From: CAVVNC01 sp963750015
GTDB taxonomy: Bacteria > Desulfobacterota > Syntrophorhabdia > Syntrophorhabdales > WCHB1-27
Direction: 5' to 3'
NCBI GenBank assembly: GCA_963750015.1
Contig: CAVVPU010000053.1
Coordinates: forward strand, 5,872-69,871
Length of the DNA stretch: 64,000 nt
The notes below the pieces were generated by a model, which had not been told where the DNA came from, made no database searches, and saw nothing but the letters and a program-made list of their open reading frames with translations. Positions within the stretch are counted from its first letter, which is position 1, and each line of letters begins with the position of its first letter. The position numbers were made by a program, and so were the translations under genes. Below are positions 53,558 to 61,863 of this stretch, in pieces.

Positions 53558-54151
53558 ATGCCCCGCTACGTCGTCAAAGATACCTTTTACAAGAAAGCGA
53601 AAAAAGAGGGGTTCCGGGCGAGAAGCGCCTATAAGCTGGAAGAGGTGCAGCAGAAATACCGGCTCATAAGGCCCGGCGACCGGCTGCTCGATCTGGGGGC
53701 CGCGCCCGGCGGCTGGCTCCAGGTCGAATCGCGCCTCGTCGGGAACGGGGGGCTCGTGGTCGGTCTCGATATCCTTCCCGTGGCGCCCCTGGCGTTTCCG
53801 AATGTGCGTGTCCGGCAGAACGACATAAGGGACCTCTCTGTCGCCGAATTCCTCGCAGAGCTTGCCATCCCCTCATTCGACGTGGTCACCTCCGACATAG
53901 CCCCCAACCTTTCGGGCATAAAGGATGTCGACCGGGCGAACACGATGGAGCTTTACGTGACAATGACACGGGTCGTCAAAGAAGGGCTGAGACAAGGCGG
54001 CAATTTCCTCATCAAGGTCTTCGTGAGCCCGGACTTCAAGGACATAACCTCGGATTTGAAAGGTCTTTTCTCGAGGGTGGCGTCATTCAAGCCGAAGGCT
54101 TCCAGGGACGTAAGCGCCGAGACGTACCTCGTCTGCATGGGGAAGCGCTAG
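53558..54151 (+). CDS. rlmE: 23S rRNA 2'-O-ribose methyltransferase (RlmE/FtsJ)
   Basis: A 197-residue SAM methyltransferase that methylates U2552-type ribose in the large subunit. The catalytic K-D-K-E set is visible: Lys in RSAYKLEEV, Asp in VTSDIAPN, Lys in FLIKVFVS and Glu in SAETYLVC. SAM loop LLDLGAAPGGW. The length is that of bacterial RlmE. Confidence 0.93.
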   Translation: MPRYVVKDTFYKKAKKEGFRARSAYKLEEVQQKYRLIRPGDRLLDLGAAPGGWLQVESRLVGNGGLVVGLDILPVAPLAFPNVRVRQNDIRDLSVAEFLAELAIPSFDVVTSDIAPNLSGIKDVDRANTMELYVTMTRVVKEGLRQGGNFLIKVFVSPDFKDITSDLKGLFSRVASFKPKASRDVSAETYLVCMGKR

Positions 54152-54166
54152 CGGTCGCGCGCCGCC

Positions 54167-54526
54167 TTATTTCCCCATTTCCGCAAGGAGCCTGTCTATA
54201 TCATCCTGGGAAAGGTTTTCGCTTGCCGAAGAAGCAGATGCCTCAGCCGGTGCCGAAGAAGCAGAGGGAGGATCGACAGGCGCATCAGCCCACAGGGCGT
54301 CGAGGTCAGCCTGGGACATGCCGCCCGATGGGGACTCTTTCGCCTTGGCGGGCTCAGGCTCGCCTAAGCCGCCGAGATCGGCCCAGAGGGCATCGAGGTC
54401 AGCCTGAGATACGCCGGCAGATGCGGCCGGCTCCTCCTTTTTCGCGGGTGCCGGTGCCTCGTCCTGCCCTTCCGATAATGAACCCCATAACGCGTCGAGG
54501 TCAGCCTGCGATATCGATTCAGCCAT
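54167..54526 (-). CDS. Repeat protein with four FliM-N-like SQADLDALW motifs
   Basis: A 119-residue low-complexity protein made of four copies of a short helix motif: ISQADLDALWGSL, VSQADLDALWADL, MSQADLDALWADA and LSQDDIDRLLAEM. They are spaced by Ala/Pro/Glu-rich linkers. The motif closely resembles the extreme N-terminus of FliM (LSQAEIDALL), the docking peptide for phosphorylated CheY. By analogy the protein may bind several CheY-like receivers at once, as a sink or scaffold, but this is inference from the motif alone. It is convergent with rlmE. Confidence 0.7.
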   Translation of the reverse strand: MAESISQADLDALWGSLSEGQDEAPAPAKKEEPAASAGVSQADLDALWADLGGLGEPEPAKAKESPSGGMSQADLDALWADAPVDPPSASSAPAEASASSASENLSQDDIDRLLAEMGK

Positions 54527-54753
54527 TCTCTCTTTCCGAGAAGCGGTTGTCGCGGGGCCATCGCCCCGTCCTAATAATGATCGCCCATTAGCCTAAAGAC
54601 TTAACCGTATCGCCCTTCGTCACGTCCATACATTCCCGAACTTCCGCCAGTGCCTTTGTCCGGCTCTTACTACATTTATGAGTCGTCCGGAAATACAGGC
54701 TAGGTGTTTTGCTAGGTGCAATTCGTCATATTTTGTGCTACTTTGTTATCGGC

Positions 54754-54853
54754 GTCTGATAAAGCCAAACCATCCGCGAGGATGGGACGGAAAGCCAACG
54801 GGTCTCAAGATCGCGCAAGCGGTCTCCTCCCTTGGAGATGGCCGGGCCGCCAG
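54754..54853 (+). ncRNA. Cyclic di-GMP-I riboswitch (GEMM-I), copy 2, no adjacent reading frame
   Basis: CTGATAAAGCCAAACC, hairpin CATCCGCGAGGATG, GGGACGGAAAGCC, then a longer second arm GGTCTC...GGAGATGGCCGGGCCGCC complete the GEMM-I core. The ligand position equals G20 (G). No PEP-CTERM gene follows. A strong hairpin begins 11 bp later and the next plus-strand gene, an alpha-glucan phosphorylase, starts 388 bp downstream. Confidence 0.85.
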
Positions 54854-54863
54854 TAGAAACGTC

Positions 54864-54908
54864 GAATGAACTACCCCGCAGCGCAGCATGCTGCGGGGTA
54901 GTTCATTC
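54864..54908 (+). terminator. Perfect 19-bp hairpin after riboswitch copy 2
   Basis: GAATGAACTACCCCGCAGC at 54864-54882 and its exact complement at 54890-54908 enclose a 7-nt loop. No T-run follows (CTCCGGG), so it is not a textbook terminator. It may be the expression platform of the riboswitch, a processing site or an inserted palindrome. Confidence 0.5.
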
Positions 54909-55241
54909 TCCGGGAGGTATTTTGGGGACACAAAACCCGAAACCCCGCAGAGGTTCGTGTCACACGGATGGGCTTTCGCCCATCCCGATAAAGCCCCTTC
55001 CCGGCCCCTATCGATTAAGACATATGGTCAGCGGCCGAAAATAGTGGTAATATGTCGATTGGTCCTGCGTTTGAGCACAGCCTATGCTGACGATAAGGCT
55101 TCTCTCCTGCCCTTCGGGGCGCTTTACCACGATATCGCCTCTTTGCCTTCTTTCTCGATCCGGGCCTATCGGTCATGGGCGTTTATCCCGGTTCTTGCGG
55201 ACCACAGAACCATACGATGCGAGCAATAAAGGAGCAGACGC
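54909..55241. other. Leader region between riboswitch 2 and glgP
   Basis: Contains a second hairpin, GGATGGGC-tttc-GCCCATCC (54966-54985), and no convincing gene. If transcription starts before the riboswitch, this is a leader of nearly 400 nt for the phosphorylase. Confidence 0.45.
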
Positions 55242-56999
55242 GTGAACGACAGGAAGCGAATTGCATACTTTTCCATGGAAATTGCAGTGGATCCCAGCGT
55301 CCCGACTTACAGCGGAGGGCTTGGCATTCTCGCCGGGGACACGATACGGGCCGCTGCCGACCTTGCGGTCCCCATGGTGGCGGTTACTCTTCTTTATCGG
55401 AAAGGCTATTTCAACCAGGTTCTCGACGCCAACGGTTGGCAGCACGAGCAGCCGGTGCAGTGGGCCGTGGAAGACCTGTTTACTGAGATGCCCGTGAGGG
55501 TTGAGGGCTCCATGGGGAGTGAATCTTTTAGCGCACGTGCCTGGCAGTATGATGTGACGGGCGTAAACGGCTACAAAGTACCCGTGCTCTTCCTCGACGC
55601 CGATCTCCCGGAAAATTCACCGTACATCAGGTCACTGACGGACCACCTGTACGGAGGCGACCAAAGATACCGCTTCTCACAGGAAGTGCTCCTCGGGATA
55701 TGTGGGGTCAGGCTTCTCAACACTCTCGGTTATACAGACATCGAACGATTCCATATGAATGAAGGTCACGCGAGCCTTCTTGTCCTTGAGCTTTTGGATA
55801 TCGAGGCAAAAAAGGCGGGCCGGGTCCAGCCGAATGTTGAGGACATCCAGCGCGTGCGGGATCAATGCATATTCACCACCCATACGCCGGTTCCCGCAGG
55901 ACACGATCAATTCCCTTTAAGCCTTGTAGCGGAAGTGCTGCAAGGCAGCCCCAACATCATGGGCCTTCACGACACGCCTTGTGCCGACGTCTTCAACAAA
56001 ATCTACGGCCAGGGCATTGAAGGCTTCCAGATGAATTGCGTCGACCCGGGCACGGTGAAGCTTAACATGACCTACCTCGCCCTCAATTTGAGCCGTTACG
56101 TAAACGGAGTCGCCAAGGAGCACGGCAAGACGTCCTCCAGCATGTTTGCCGGATATCAGATCGATGCTATCACGAACGGCGTTCACGCCGCCACGTGGGC
56201 TTCGCCATCTTTCCAAAAGCTGTATGATGAACACGTTCAGGGTTGGAGACAGGACAACTTCAGCCTGCGCGCGGCGCTTAGCATCAACGGGAACAAAGTA
56301 TGGCATGCCCATATGCGCGAGAAAAAGAAACTCATCGACTTCGTGAAGGAAACTACGGGCGCGGCGATGGACCCATATGTCTTTACGATAGGCTTTGCCC
56401 GCCGGGCGACTCCTTACAAACGGGGAGATCTCTTATTTACCGACATCGAAAGGCTGAAGGCTATAGCATCCGCAGTCGGCCGCTTCCAGATCGTCTATGC
56501 AGGCAAGGCGCATCCTCACGACAACCAGGGAAAGGAAATGATCCGGCGCATCGTCCATCTCCAGGAAACCCTGAAGTGGTCAATACCGGTCGTATACCTG
56601 CAGAATTACGATTTTGCCCTGGGAAAGATGATCACGGCCGGGGTGGATCTGTGGCTGAATACCCCGGAACCGCCCTTAGAGGCATCAGGAACCAGCGGCA
56701 TGAAAGCCGCCCTGAATGGTGTCCCCAGCTTGAGCACGATGGACGGGTGGTGGATAGAAGGCCACATAGAAGGCGTCACCGGTTGGGCCATAGGCGAACG
56801 GTCGAACGGTACGCAGCATACGGACCGATCCCGTGATGCGGACTTACTCTATAACAAGCTCGAAAAGATAATAATACCAATGTTCTATACAAACCGCGAC
56901 GCCTTTATAGGGGTCATGCGCCACGCCGCCGCGCTCAACGGGTCCTTTTTCAACACACACAGGATGCTACAGCAGTACGTCTTGGAGGCTTACTTTTGA
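55242..56999 (+). CDS. glgP: Alpha-glucan phosphorylase, short (GlgP-like) family
   Basis: A 585-residue PLP-dependent glycosyltransferase family 35 protein of the short type (classical phosphorylases exceed 750). N-terminal IAYFSMEIAVDPSVPTYSGG, then FHMNEGHASLLVLELL, FTTHTPVPAGHDQF, and the PLP-Lys region EASGTSGMKAALNGVPS. It releases glucose-1-phosphate from storage glucan. GTG 55242 follows AAGGAG. It is the first gene downstream of the orphan c-di-GMP riboswitch, so polysaccharide turnover may respond to c-di-GMP. Confidence 0.9.
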   Translation: MNDRKRIAYFSMEIAVDPSVPTYSGGLGILAGDTIRAAADLAVPMVAVTLLYRKGYFNQVLDANGWQHEQPVQWAVEDLFTEMPVRVEGSMGSESFSARAWQYDVTGVNGYKVPVLFLDADLPENSPYIRSLTDHLYGGDQRYRFSQEVLLGICGVRLLNTLGYTDIERFHMNEGHASLLVLELLDIEAKKAGRVQPNVEDIQRVRDQCIFTTHTPVPAGHDQFPLSLVAEVLQGSPNIMGLHDTPCADVFNKIYGQGIEGFQMNCVDPGTVKLNMTYLALNLSRYVNGVAKEHGKTSSSMFAGYQIDAITNGVHAATWASPSFQKLYDEHVQGWRQDNFSLRAALSINGNKVWHAHMREKKKLIDFVKETTGAAMDPYVFTIGFARRATPYKRGDLLFTDIERLKAIASAVGRFQIVYAGKAHPHDNQGKEMIRRIVHLQETLKWSIPVVYLQNYDFALGKMITAGVDLWLNTPEPPLEASGTSGMKAALNGVPSLSTMDGWWIEGHIEGVTGWAIGERSNGTQHTDRSRDADLLYNKLEKIIIPMFYTNRDAFIGVMRHAAALNGSFFNTHRMLQQYVLEAYF

Positions 57000-57130
57000 T
57001 GGGCTTTGTCCTATGGATCAGGGGGACGCCCATCGTCTTGCTTCATCTCTCTCTCGGTTTCGCCGGAGTTTTTTCGCTTTTCTGCTTCGCGGGGGCTGCT
57101 TTGCCGGCCGCCGCCCTGTGTTCTCCCCTG

Positions 57131-57781
57131 TCAGATTTCGGATAAGGCATCGCCCAGCTTTTTTCCGGCTGCCTTGACGCGGGCTACCGTTTCCGGATCA
57201 TCCTCCCATTTACGGAAAAGCTCCGGCGTGATGACGAGGGTATGTGCCTTTTCACCCCACTTCCTGTAAGCGCCTCCGATACTGCACTCCTGGTGACGGC
57301 CGCAACGGTAACACGGCGGTATTTCCGATGTGTATTGTGCTACATCAACAATATTGACCTGGTAAGGAGTGACGGCCCGGCGGAAATCCTCTGCCGCATC
57401 ATTGGCCTTGACACCAAGGGCCCCAACGAGGGCCAGAACGAAAGGCTTGTTCTTGATGGGGATCGTGACATGACGAAAAGCCCATAACCGGGAAATGAAA
57501 GCCACCATGGTCGCATTGATCGTGCCTGCAGTGATGGGGCTTCCCAGCACGACGGCATCCGCTTCCTTCACTTTCTGACTGTAAGGCAGTAGATCGTCCT
57601 CGACCATGCATAGTTGGGGCTTGGCGCAGAGCCAGGCGCAGCCTTTGCATGCAGAATAGTTGAGATCATTGAGTTTGACAAATTCGGACTCATATCCGGT
57701 TTCTGCCATAATAGCTTTTACCATCCGGTCTACGTTGGATTCCCGTCCGACCACACCGGAGCTGAAGCCGATAATCTTCAT
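57131..57781 (-). CDS. NADPH-dependent FMN reductase-fold iron-sulfur flavoprotein
   Basis: A 216-residue flavodoxin-like protein. FMN loop IIGFSSGVVGRESNVDRMV, a cysteine cluster SACKGCAWLCAKPQLCMVEDD (CxxC...C...C) in the place where iron-sulfur flavoproteins bind 4Fe-4S, then GSPITAGTINATM. A second Cys set IPPCYRCGRHQECS lies near the end. It is probably a two-electron carrier or reductase of anaerobic metabolism. ATG 57781 is chosen, with GGGAGG nine bases upstream. Confidence 0.82.
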   Translation of the reverse strand: MKIIGFSSGVVGRESNVDRMVKAIMAETGYESEFVKLNDLNYSACKGCAWLCAKPQLCMVEDDLLPYSQKVKEADAVVLGSPITAGTINATMVAFISRLWAFRHVTIPIKNKPFVLALVGALGVKANDAAEDFRRAVTPYQVNIVDVAQYTSEIPPCYRCGRHQECSIGGAYRKWGEKAHTLVITPELFRKWEDDPETVARVKAAGKKLGDALSEI

Positions 57782-57933
57782 TTCAGACAACCTCCCTTTT
57801 TAATTCATCGATCCCTATCTTCCAGGGGCCACTAAAAACCGGTCCCCGGAGCGTGAACCTTCCCGAAAGGATACCTTATTTCTTGCCCGTAGCAAAGTCG
57901 CCACCATAGGGGCGGCGGCCGGGGCCGAGGTCT

Positions 57934-58620
57934 TCACTTGAGAGGTCTCACGAATACTTCCAGGCCCTTGACGCTTCCATGGGCGAACTCGGCCATGGTC
58001 TCCGCGGCAACGGCCAATCCTTCCCTCACGTAGAGCGCATCGATACCAGGAACTGCATAAGAGTAAAAAAGGGCATTGGAGGTATCGTCCCGCACCCTTG
58101 TCTTCTCATCCGCACCCTGGCAGAGCACGCAGATGATGCCTGTTTCGTCGCGGAGCACTATCTCTCCTTCTTTGGTCGTGAATCGGCGCCCTCCCATGCC
58201 CACGGTTTCCTCCCCTGCGCTCGCGACGTCGAGCAGGAGACGACCTTCAACCCGATCATAGTCCGCAACGGCCACAAGTATTCCGGCGCACATCTCGGCG
58301 AGGAAGTGAGCATCGACCATCAGGTTGTACATTGGGAACCCGCTGTTAATTGTCCTTTTGAGGTGCTGAGGCAAGGGGCACTCGTAGCCGAAGCTCCGGA
58401 AGAACCGGTCATACGTGTCGATGCCCCGGGAGATCCGGGCGAGGGTTTCCCGCTTTCTCATTTTCCGAAGAAGCTTTCGCTTATACTGATCGAATGGCTC
58501 ACTGTCAATGAGCGGTCCGCACCCTTCGACGAGGGTTAATCCGAATGCCACGCAAGGATACCTGTCTTCATAGGCCGGCGAGATTGAGAAATTTATCCAT
58601 GCGGACAAGGCGGATGACAT
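57934..58620 (-). CDS. B3/B4 (PheRS beta-like) domain protein
   Basis: A 228-residue protein with the B3/B4 tRNA-editing-type domain. Pieces are HLKRTINSGFPMYNLMVDAHF, GRLLLDVASAGEE, EIVLRDETGIICVLCQGAD and TSNALFYSYAVPGI. Stand-alone members may hydrolyse mischarged aminoacyl compounds or bind small ligands, and the role is not settled. GGAG lies seven bases before ATG 58620. Confidence 0.8.
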   Translation of the reverse strand: MSSALSAWINFSISPAYEDRYPCVAFGLTLVEGCGPLIDSEPFDQYKRKLLRKMRKRETLARISRGIDTYDRFFRSFGYECPLPQHLKRTINSGFPMYNLMVDAHFLAEMCAGILVAVADYDRVEGRLLLDVASAGEETVGMGGRRFTTKEGEIVLRDETGIICVLCQGADEKTRVRDDTSNALFYSYAVPGIDALYVREGLAVAAETMAEFAHGSVKGLEVFVRPLK

Positions 58621-58968
58621 AGGAGCATCTCCAATAGTTTCTCTATCGTTTACCACGGCAAAGGATTCAGTTCAAGGAGAAAACCGGGGAAAAGAAATGA
58701 GGTTGTCAAATTCCGGTACCGGTGATAAAATTATCTCAGGCTGCACCCCACACATATGGGTATTGTGGCATCCTTAAGGATGACCACGTCGCCGTCATGC
58801 ACGGCTTTTGGTCCGCGAGACCTTTGGGACATACGATCCCGTTCACCCGTGGGGTGCGCCTCTCTCATTTCTCTCTTCTACACGAGATTCAACAGGGATG
58901 GGAAGAGTTTGTGGCGCCGGCCCTTGATTCCTGAATTTCCCTCGATCCCTTCGGTGCATGGCTCATAG

Positions 58969-58999
58969 TTGACAACTGCGCCCTGACATCTGATATATT
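58969..58999 (+). promoter_or_regulatory. Promoter of the second hicBA locus
   Basis: TTGACA (58969-58974) and TATATT (58994-58999), 19-bp spacer, 17 bp before the hicB ATG. The remaining 58621-58968 stretch holds no convincing gene. Confidence 0.6.
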
Positions 59000-59016
59000 C
59001 TGTGTAGAGGTGAAGC

Positions 59017-59227
59017 ATGGCTCGTGAATTTACCGTTGTCATCGAACGAGACGAAGAAGGGTACTATGTGGCTGACGTTCCCGAGCTGCGCGGATGTCAC
59101 ACCCAAGCGCGATCACTCGACACCCTCATGGAAAGAGTCAGGGAAGCTATCGAGCTTTGCCTCGAAGCCGGCGGAGAGGACGCTCCTGTCAGGAGAGCTC
59201 ATCGGGATACAAAGAATAGCCGTGTGA
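59017..59227 (+). pseudogene. hicB: HicB-type antitoxin, frameshifted by one base
   Basis: The N-terminal HicB fold is clear: EFTVVIERDEEGYYVADVPE, LRGCHTQARSLDTLMERVRE. After GGGED the correct C-terminus, LLSGELIGIQRIAV then TGA (59225-59227), lies one frame over. Removing one G from the GAGGAC run near 59175 restores a normal HicB ending that overlaps the hicA start. As given, the frame runs on into hicA as a 146-residue HicB-HicA fusion. Confidence 0.75.
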
Positions 59228-59457
59228 GCAAGCTTCCTGCGCTCACCGGCAGTGCACTTATCTCCCTTCTCATAAGAATAGGTTTTATTCGCCAAAGACA
59301 AAAGGGAAGTCACGTTTTCATGAAGCACCCAGACGGAAGAACAGCCGTTATTCCGATCCACTCGGGCGAAGCCATCGGCCCCGGACTCCTCGCGAAGATA
59401 CTCAGAGACGTAGACCTGACTCGGGATGAACTCCTCGATTTGATCGAGGGACGATAG
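59224..59457 (+). CDS. hicA: HicA-type toxin
   Basis: A 77-residue toxin from GTG 59224: SKLPALTGSALISLLIRIGF, the catalytic His in QRQKGSHVFMKHPDG, then IPIHSGEAIGPGLLAKILRD. All family blocks are intact. The GTG overlaps the native hicB stop (GTGTGA). In the sequence as given, this domain is also read as the C-terminal half of a HicB-HicA fusion. If real, the antitoxin would be tethered to its toxin. Confidence 0.85.
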   Translation: MSKLPALTGSALISLLIRIGFIRQRQKGSHVFMKHPDGRTAVIPIHSGEAIGPGLLAKILRDVDLTRDELLDLIEGR

Positions 59458-59488
59458 CCGCCGAGGGGAAGCGGGTTTCCGAGCACCT

Positions 59489-59803
59489 TTACTCGATGAG
59501 CAGGAGAGCATACCTGTTCATTGTCTCGGAGTAGTCAACACCACCTGGATCGGGAAGTCATGCTTTCTCGCGGTCGAGTAGACATCTATGGCCATACCTT
59601 CTAGGCGTGGGCGGTGCCGACTTTGGATTCCTGCAATCCTCCCGCACGCCCGTACATTGCTCGCATATACTGCACGGGCTCATGGGCAATAGAAAGGCCT
59701 TCCGAACACTGACTCGAGTTCTCCGCGATTCTTCATCGGCCTTCTCCTCGCCCTCCACGGCCCTCACGTTTCTTTGTGTCTGGTCCGTCATATGTGCTTC
59801 CAT
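59489..59803 (-). pseudogene. Remnant of a DUF2284 metal-binding protein
   Basis: One frame gives RKAFLLPMSPCSICEQCTGV and REDCRNPKSA, the cysteine cluster typical of DUF2284 proteins. The expected continuation appears in a second frame as GMAIDVYSTARKHDFPIQVV, and the end, DYSETMNRYALLLIE then TAA, in another. The N-terminal third is missing. Two shifts plus truncation indicate a decayed gene. Confidence 0.6.
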
Positions 59804-59898
59804 TCCTATCAGCTTACCACAGGTTGTCTGAAGTCAAGACCCTTGCAGCCTGCTTCCCGAGGCAGGGTCGCGGCCCGGTTCATCCCGGATTACCCATT

Positions 59899-60801
59899 TC
59901 ATAGGTTAGAATCGACAACCCCGTGAACGAGGCAGTGAGTGCCGTTTACCCGGCCAACCTTGTTCCCGGCCGCACCTGTGCAGCCCGTGAAGTACATCTC
60001 TTCCAGTCCCTCGGAGTCCTTCTCCTCGATAACCGACATGCCATATCGTGCGAGAAAGGCCCCAAGACCTCCCTTCTCAATTCCGAAACGCCACCCTTCT
60101 CCTGCCTTCGAGACAGTTTTGGCCATCCCCTTCTCACCGTAGCGAAGACCTTCACCGCGGAGGACCGACGCATAGACGTAATCGAAGACGATTTCACTGC
60201 CGGTCGTGGCGAAACGTTGTATCGTGCCGAAGGTTTCATCGACAGACCCGGGCAGGAGGTACATAAGCAGACCTTCGAGAATGAAGAGACTTCTTCTATC
60301 TTTATCGAATCCTGCCCTTTCCAGGCACGTCGGGAGCGACTCCCGGTCGAAATCGACGGGGACCCACACGAGGTTCGCCGGTATATCCAAACCGCGATTA
60401 TGGTACTGCCCGATCTTTGCCGTCTGGGTGATGGGGGCATCCAATTCGAAGACCCGCGTCTTGCCCGCCTTATCGCAAAAGCGCAGGGCACGGGTATCGA
60501 AGCCTGCGCCGAAGATGAGAATCTGGTCGAAACCTCGGGCGAGGGCCTCTTCAAAGATCGCGTCGATATATTTCGTTCGGGCGATCACGTATTCATAGAT
60601 GCCCTGGGCGGGCATCTTCCCGATGAAAAGCCTTCTAAAGTAGGACAGGCGGAAAAGAAGCCTCAAAATGGCCGGCAGAAGCAGGGGCGCAATGTAGTCG
60701 TCACTCTTGTAGCAGACATTCTCATCAAGGAACGACAAGGCCCGTGACATGCACATCCACTCGGCAGTCCTGGACGTTCTGGATTCAATCCTTCTTTTCA
60801 T
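59899..60801 (-). CDS. Class I SAM methyltransferase, leucine-carboxyl-methyltransferase (LCM) type
   Basis: A 300-residue protein of the LCM / TIGR00027 type. It has SRTAEWMCMSRALSFLDEN, YEYVIARTKYIDAIFEEAL, then the SAM loop IFGAGFDTRALRF and FELDAPITQTAK, and the family's ILEGLLMYL. In bacteria these enzymes O-methylate carboxylates of small molecules, often in secondary metabolism. The substrate is unknown. It stands alone. Confidence 0.85.
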   Translation of the reverse strand: MKRRIESRTSRTAEWMCMSRALSFLDENVCYKSDDYIAPLLLPAILRLLFRLSYFRRLFIGKMPAQGIYEYVIARTKYIDAIFEEALARGFDQILIFGAGFDTRALRFCDKAGKTRVFELDAPITQTAKIGQYHNRGLDIPANLVWVPVDFDRESLPTCLERAGFDKDRRSLFILEGLLMYLLPGSVDETFGTIQRFATTGSEIVFDYVYASVLRGEGLRYGEKGMAKTVSKAGEGWRFGIEKGGLGAFLARYGMSVIEEKDSEGLEEMYFTGCTGAAGNKVGRVNGTHCLVHGVVDSNL

Positions 60802-61137
60802 GGTTGGGTGATCCTTATACTGTTACGGTCGCTCTCGCTCAAGCCCCTCGCAACCCCTCATAGTACGCCTGGTCCGCCCCAACTTGCCGAGCTCACGATT
60901 CCACTTTCTATCACAGATGCGCAAAAAGAAAAACCAAATTGTGGGCGACAGGAGACACGTATCACGTAAATCAGGAGAAAAGGGCCCAAGTCCCCCGGGC
61001 ACTGTTCGTTAAAAAAGGATGCTCCTTGACACTTGAATAGCGCAAAGGGGGTGGACCCACCCCTCGAACCGCCTTCTTGCGGCCTGTCGCGTAACGCACG
61101 AATGAACCAGTCTCCCCGCCGAAATGCACCTGCTTCC
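60802..61137. other. Intergenic stretch, no gene seen
   Basis: No protein-like frame, tRNA or repeat family member. A TTGACA near 61028 has no obvious partner. Confidence 0.4.
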
Positions 61138-61587
61138 CTATCGCCAGAGGTATCCGCACAGGAGGCATCGCGGTTCATGAATGCATATGAGCCCACCGCA
61201 CTCGGGACAAGTCCAATCTTCCTTTTCCCTTTCAATAAAACGCTGCATGCCGAATTCCCGGATGCTCTCAAGATTCTCAACCGGGCTCATGCCATACTTG
61301 GTTCTATACCGCTTGTCCAGATGGTTCAGCCTATGGCAAGGAAAGCTGTCGCAGTCGAAGCAATGTCCAGGACCGGCATTCGGCATATTCGCGCAATTCT
61401 TGATACCGCACGAGACGCGGGTTTTCGGCTTGGGACCGCCGCTACTTCTGCAGCCGGGGCAGGGTTTTCTGTCTCTCATATATGCACGACAGAGGCGGCA
61501 GTTTATTCCGCAGGGAGCAATAAGCTCCGCTTGAACCGAATTCGTCTTTGCCGGTCTTTTGGACACGATGTCTGCCTCTCCCTCCAC
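61138..61587 (-). CDS. Cysteine-rich DUF3795-like protein
   Basis: A 149-residue protein with many Cys. APCGINCRLCRAYMRDRKPCPGC is followed by CGIKNCANM, CFDCDSFPCHRLNHLDKRYR and a C-terminal zinc-ribbon-like CPECGGLICIHEPRCLLCG. This matches DUF3795 and related proteins of anaerobes, which probably bind metals or iron-sulfur clusters. GTG 61587 or GTG 61569 is the start. It is divergent from the second PEP-CTERM unit. Confidence 0.75.
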   Translation of the reverse strand: MEGEADIVSKRPAKTNSVQAELIAPCGINCRLCRAYMRDRKPCPGCRSSGGPKPKTRVSCGIKNCANMPNAGPGHCFDCDSFPCHRLNHLDKRYRTKYGMSPVENLESIREFGMQRFIEREKEDWTCPECGGLICIHEPRCLLCGYLWR

Positions 61588-61721
61588 CTCGTGCCGGCTC
61601 GGCGGCGTCGACCGCCCGTCTCCCGACTACTACCACTGGCGAGCAATAACGTCAACAGGAAGTTCAACAAGCTGCGCGCAAAGGGAGTGGAGACGATTAT
61701 TTCGAACCCGCCTATTTCCTC

Positions 61722-61750
61722 TTGACAATTTGTTATTATAAGTATAACAT
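61722..61750 (+). promoter_or_regulatory. Promoter of riboswitch 3
   Basis: TTGACA (61722-61727) with TATAAC (61743-61748) or TAACAT (61745-61750) as -10, 15 or 17 bp away, in an AT-rich stretch immediately before the aptamer. Confidence 0.6.
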
Positions 61751-61761
61751 ACTATAACATT

Positions 61762-61838
61762 CTGATAAAGCCAAACTGCCTGCGAGGGCAGGACGGAAAG
61801 TCAAGGATCTCCCGCAGACAGCCTGACCGCCAGACAAT
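61762..61838 (+). ncRNA. Cyclic di-GMP-I riboswitch (GEMM-I), copy 3
   Basis: CTGATAAAGCCAAAC, hairpin CTGCCTGCGAGGGCAG, GACGGAAAG and the second arm ATCTCCCGCAGACAGCC make the GEMM-I core. The hairpin bases differ from copies 1 and 2, with compensating changes. The ligand base equals G20. It ends 26 bp before the ATG of a PEP-CTERM gene, just ahead of GGAGG, so it probably gates translation. Confidence 0.88.
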
Positions 61839-61863
61839 CCTGAACCGTTGGAGGAAAGGCGTC

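Noticed and set aside
54888..55229. A 113-codon frame between the orphan riboswitch and glgP, as a riboswitch target
   Set aside because: It starts inside the hairpin, has no ribosome site, no signal peptide and no PEP-CTERM tail.
58722..58934. Short plus-strand frame MIKLSQAAPHTYGYCG...
   Set aside because: No ribosome site, no family, and overlapping frames of equal length; probably chance.
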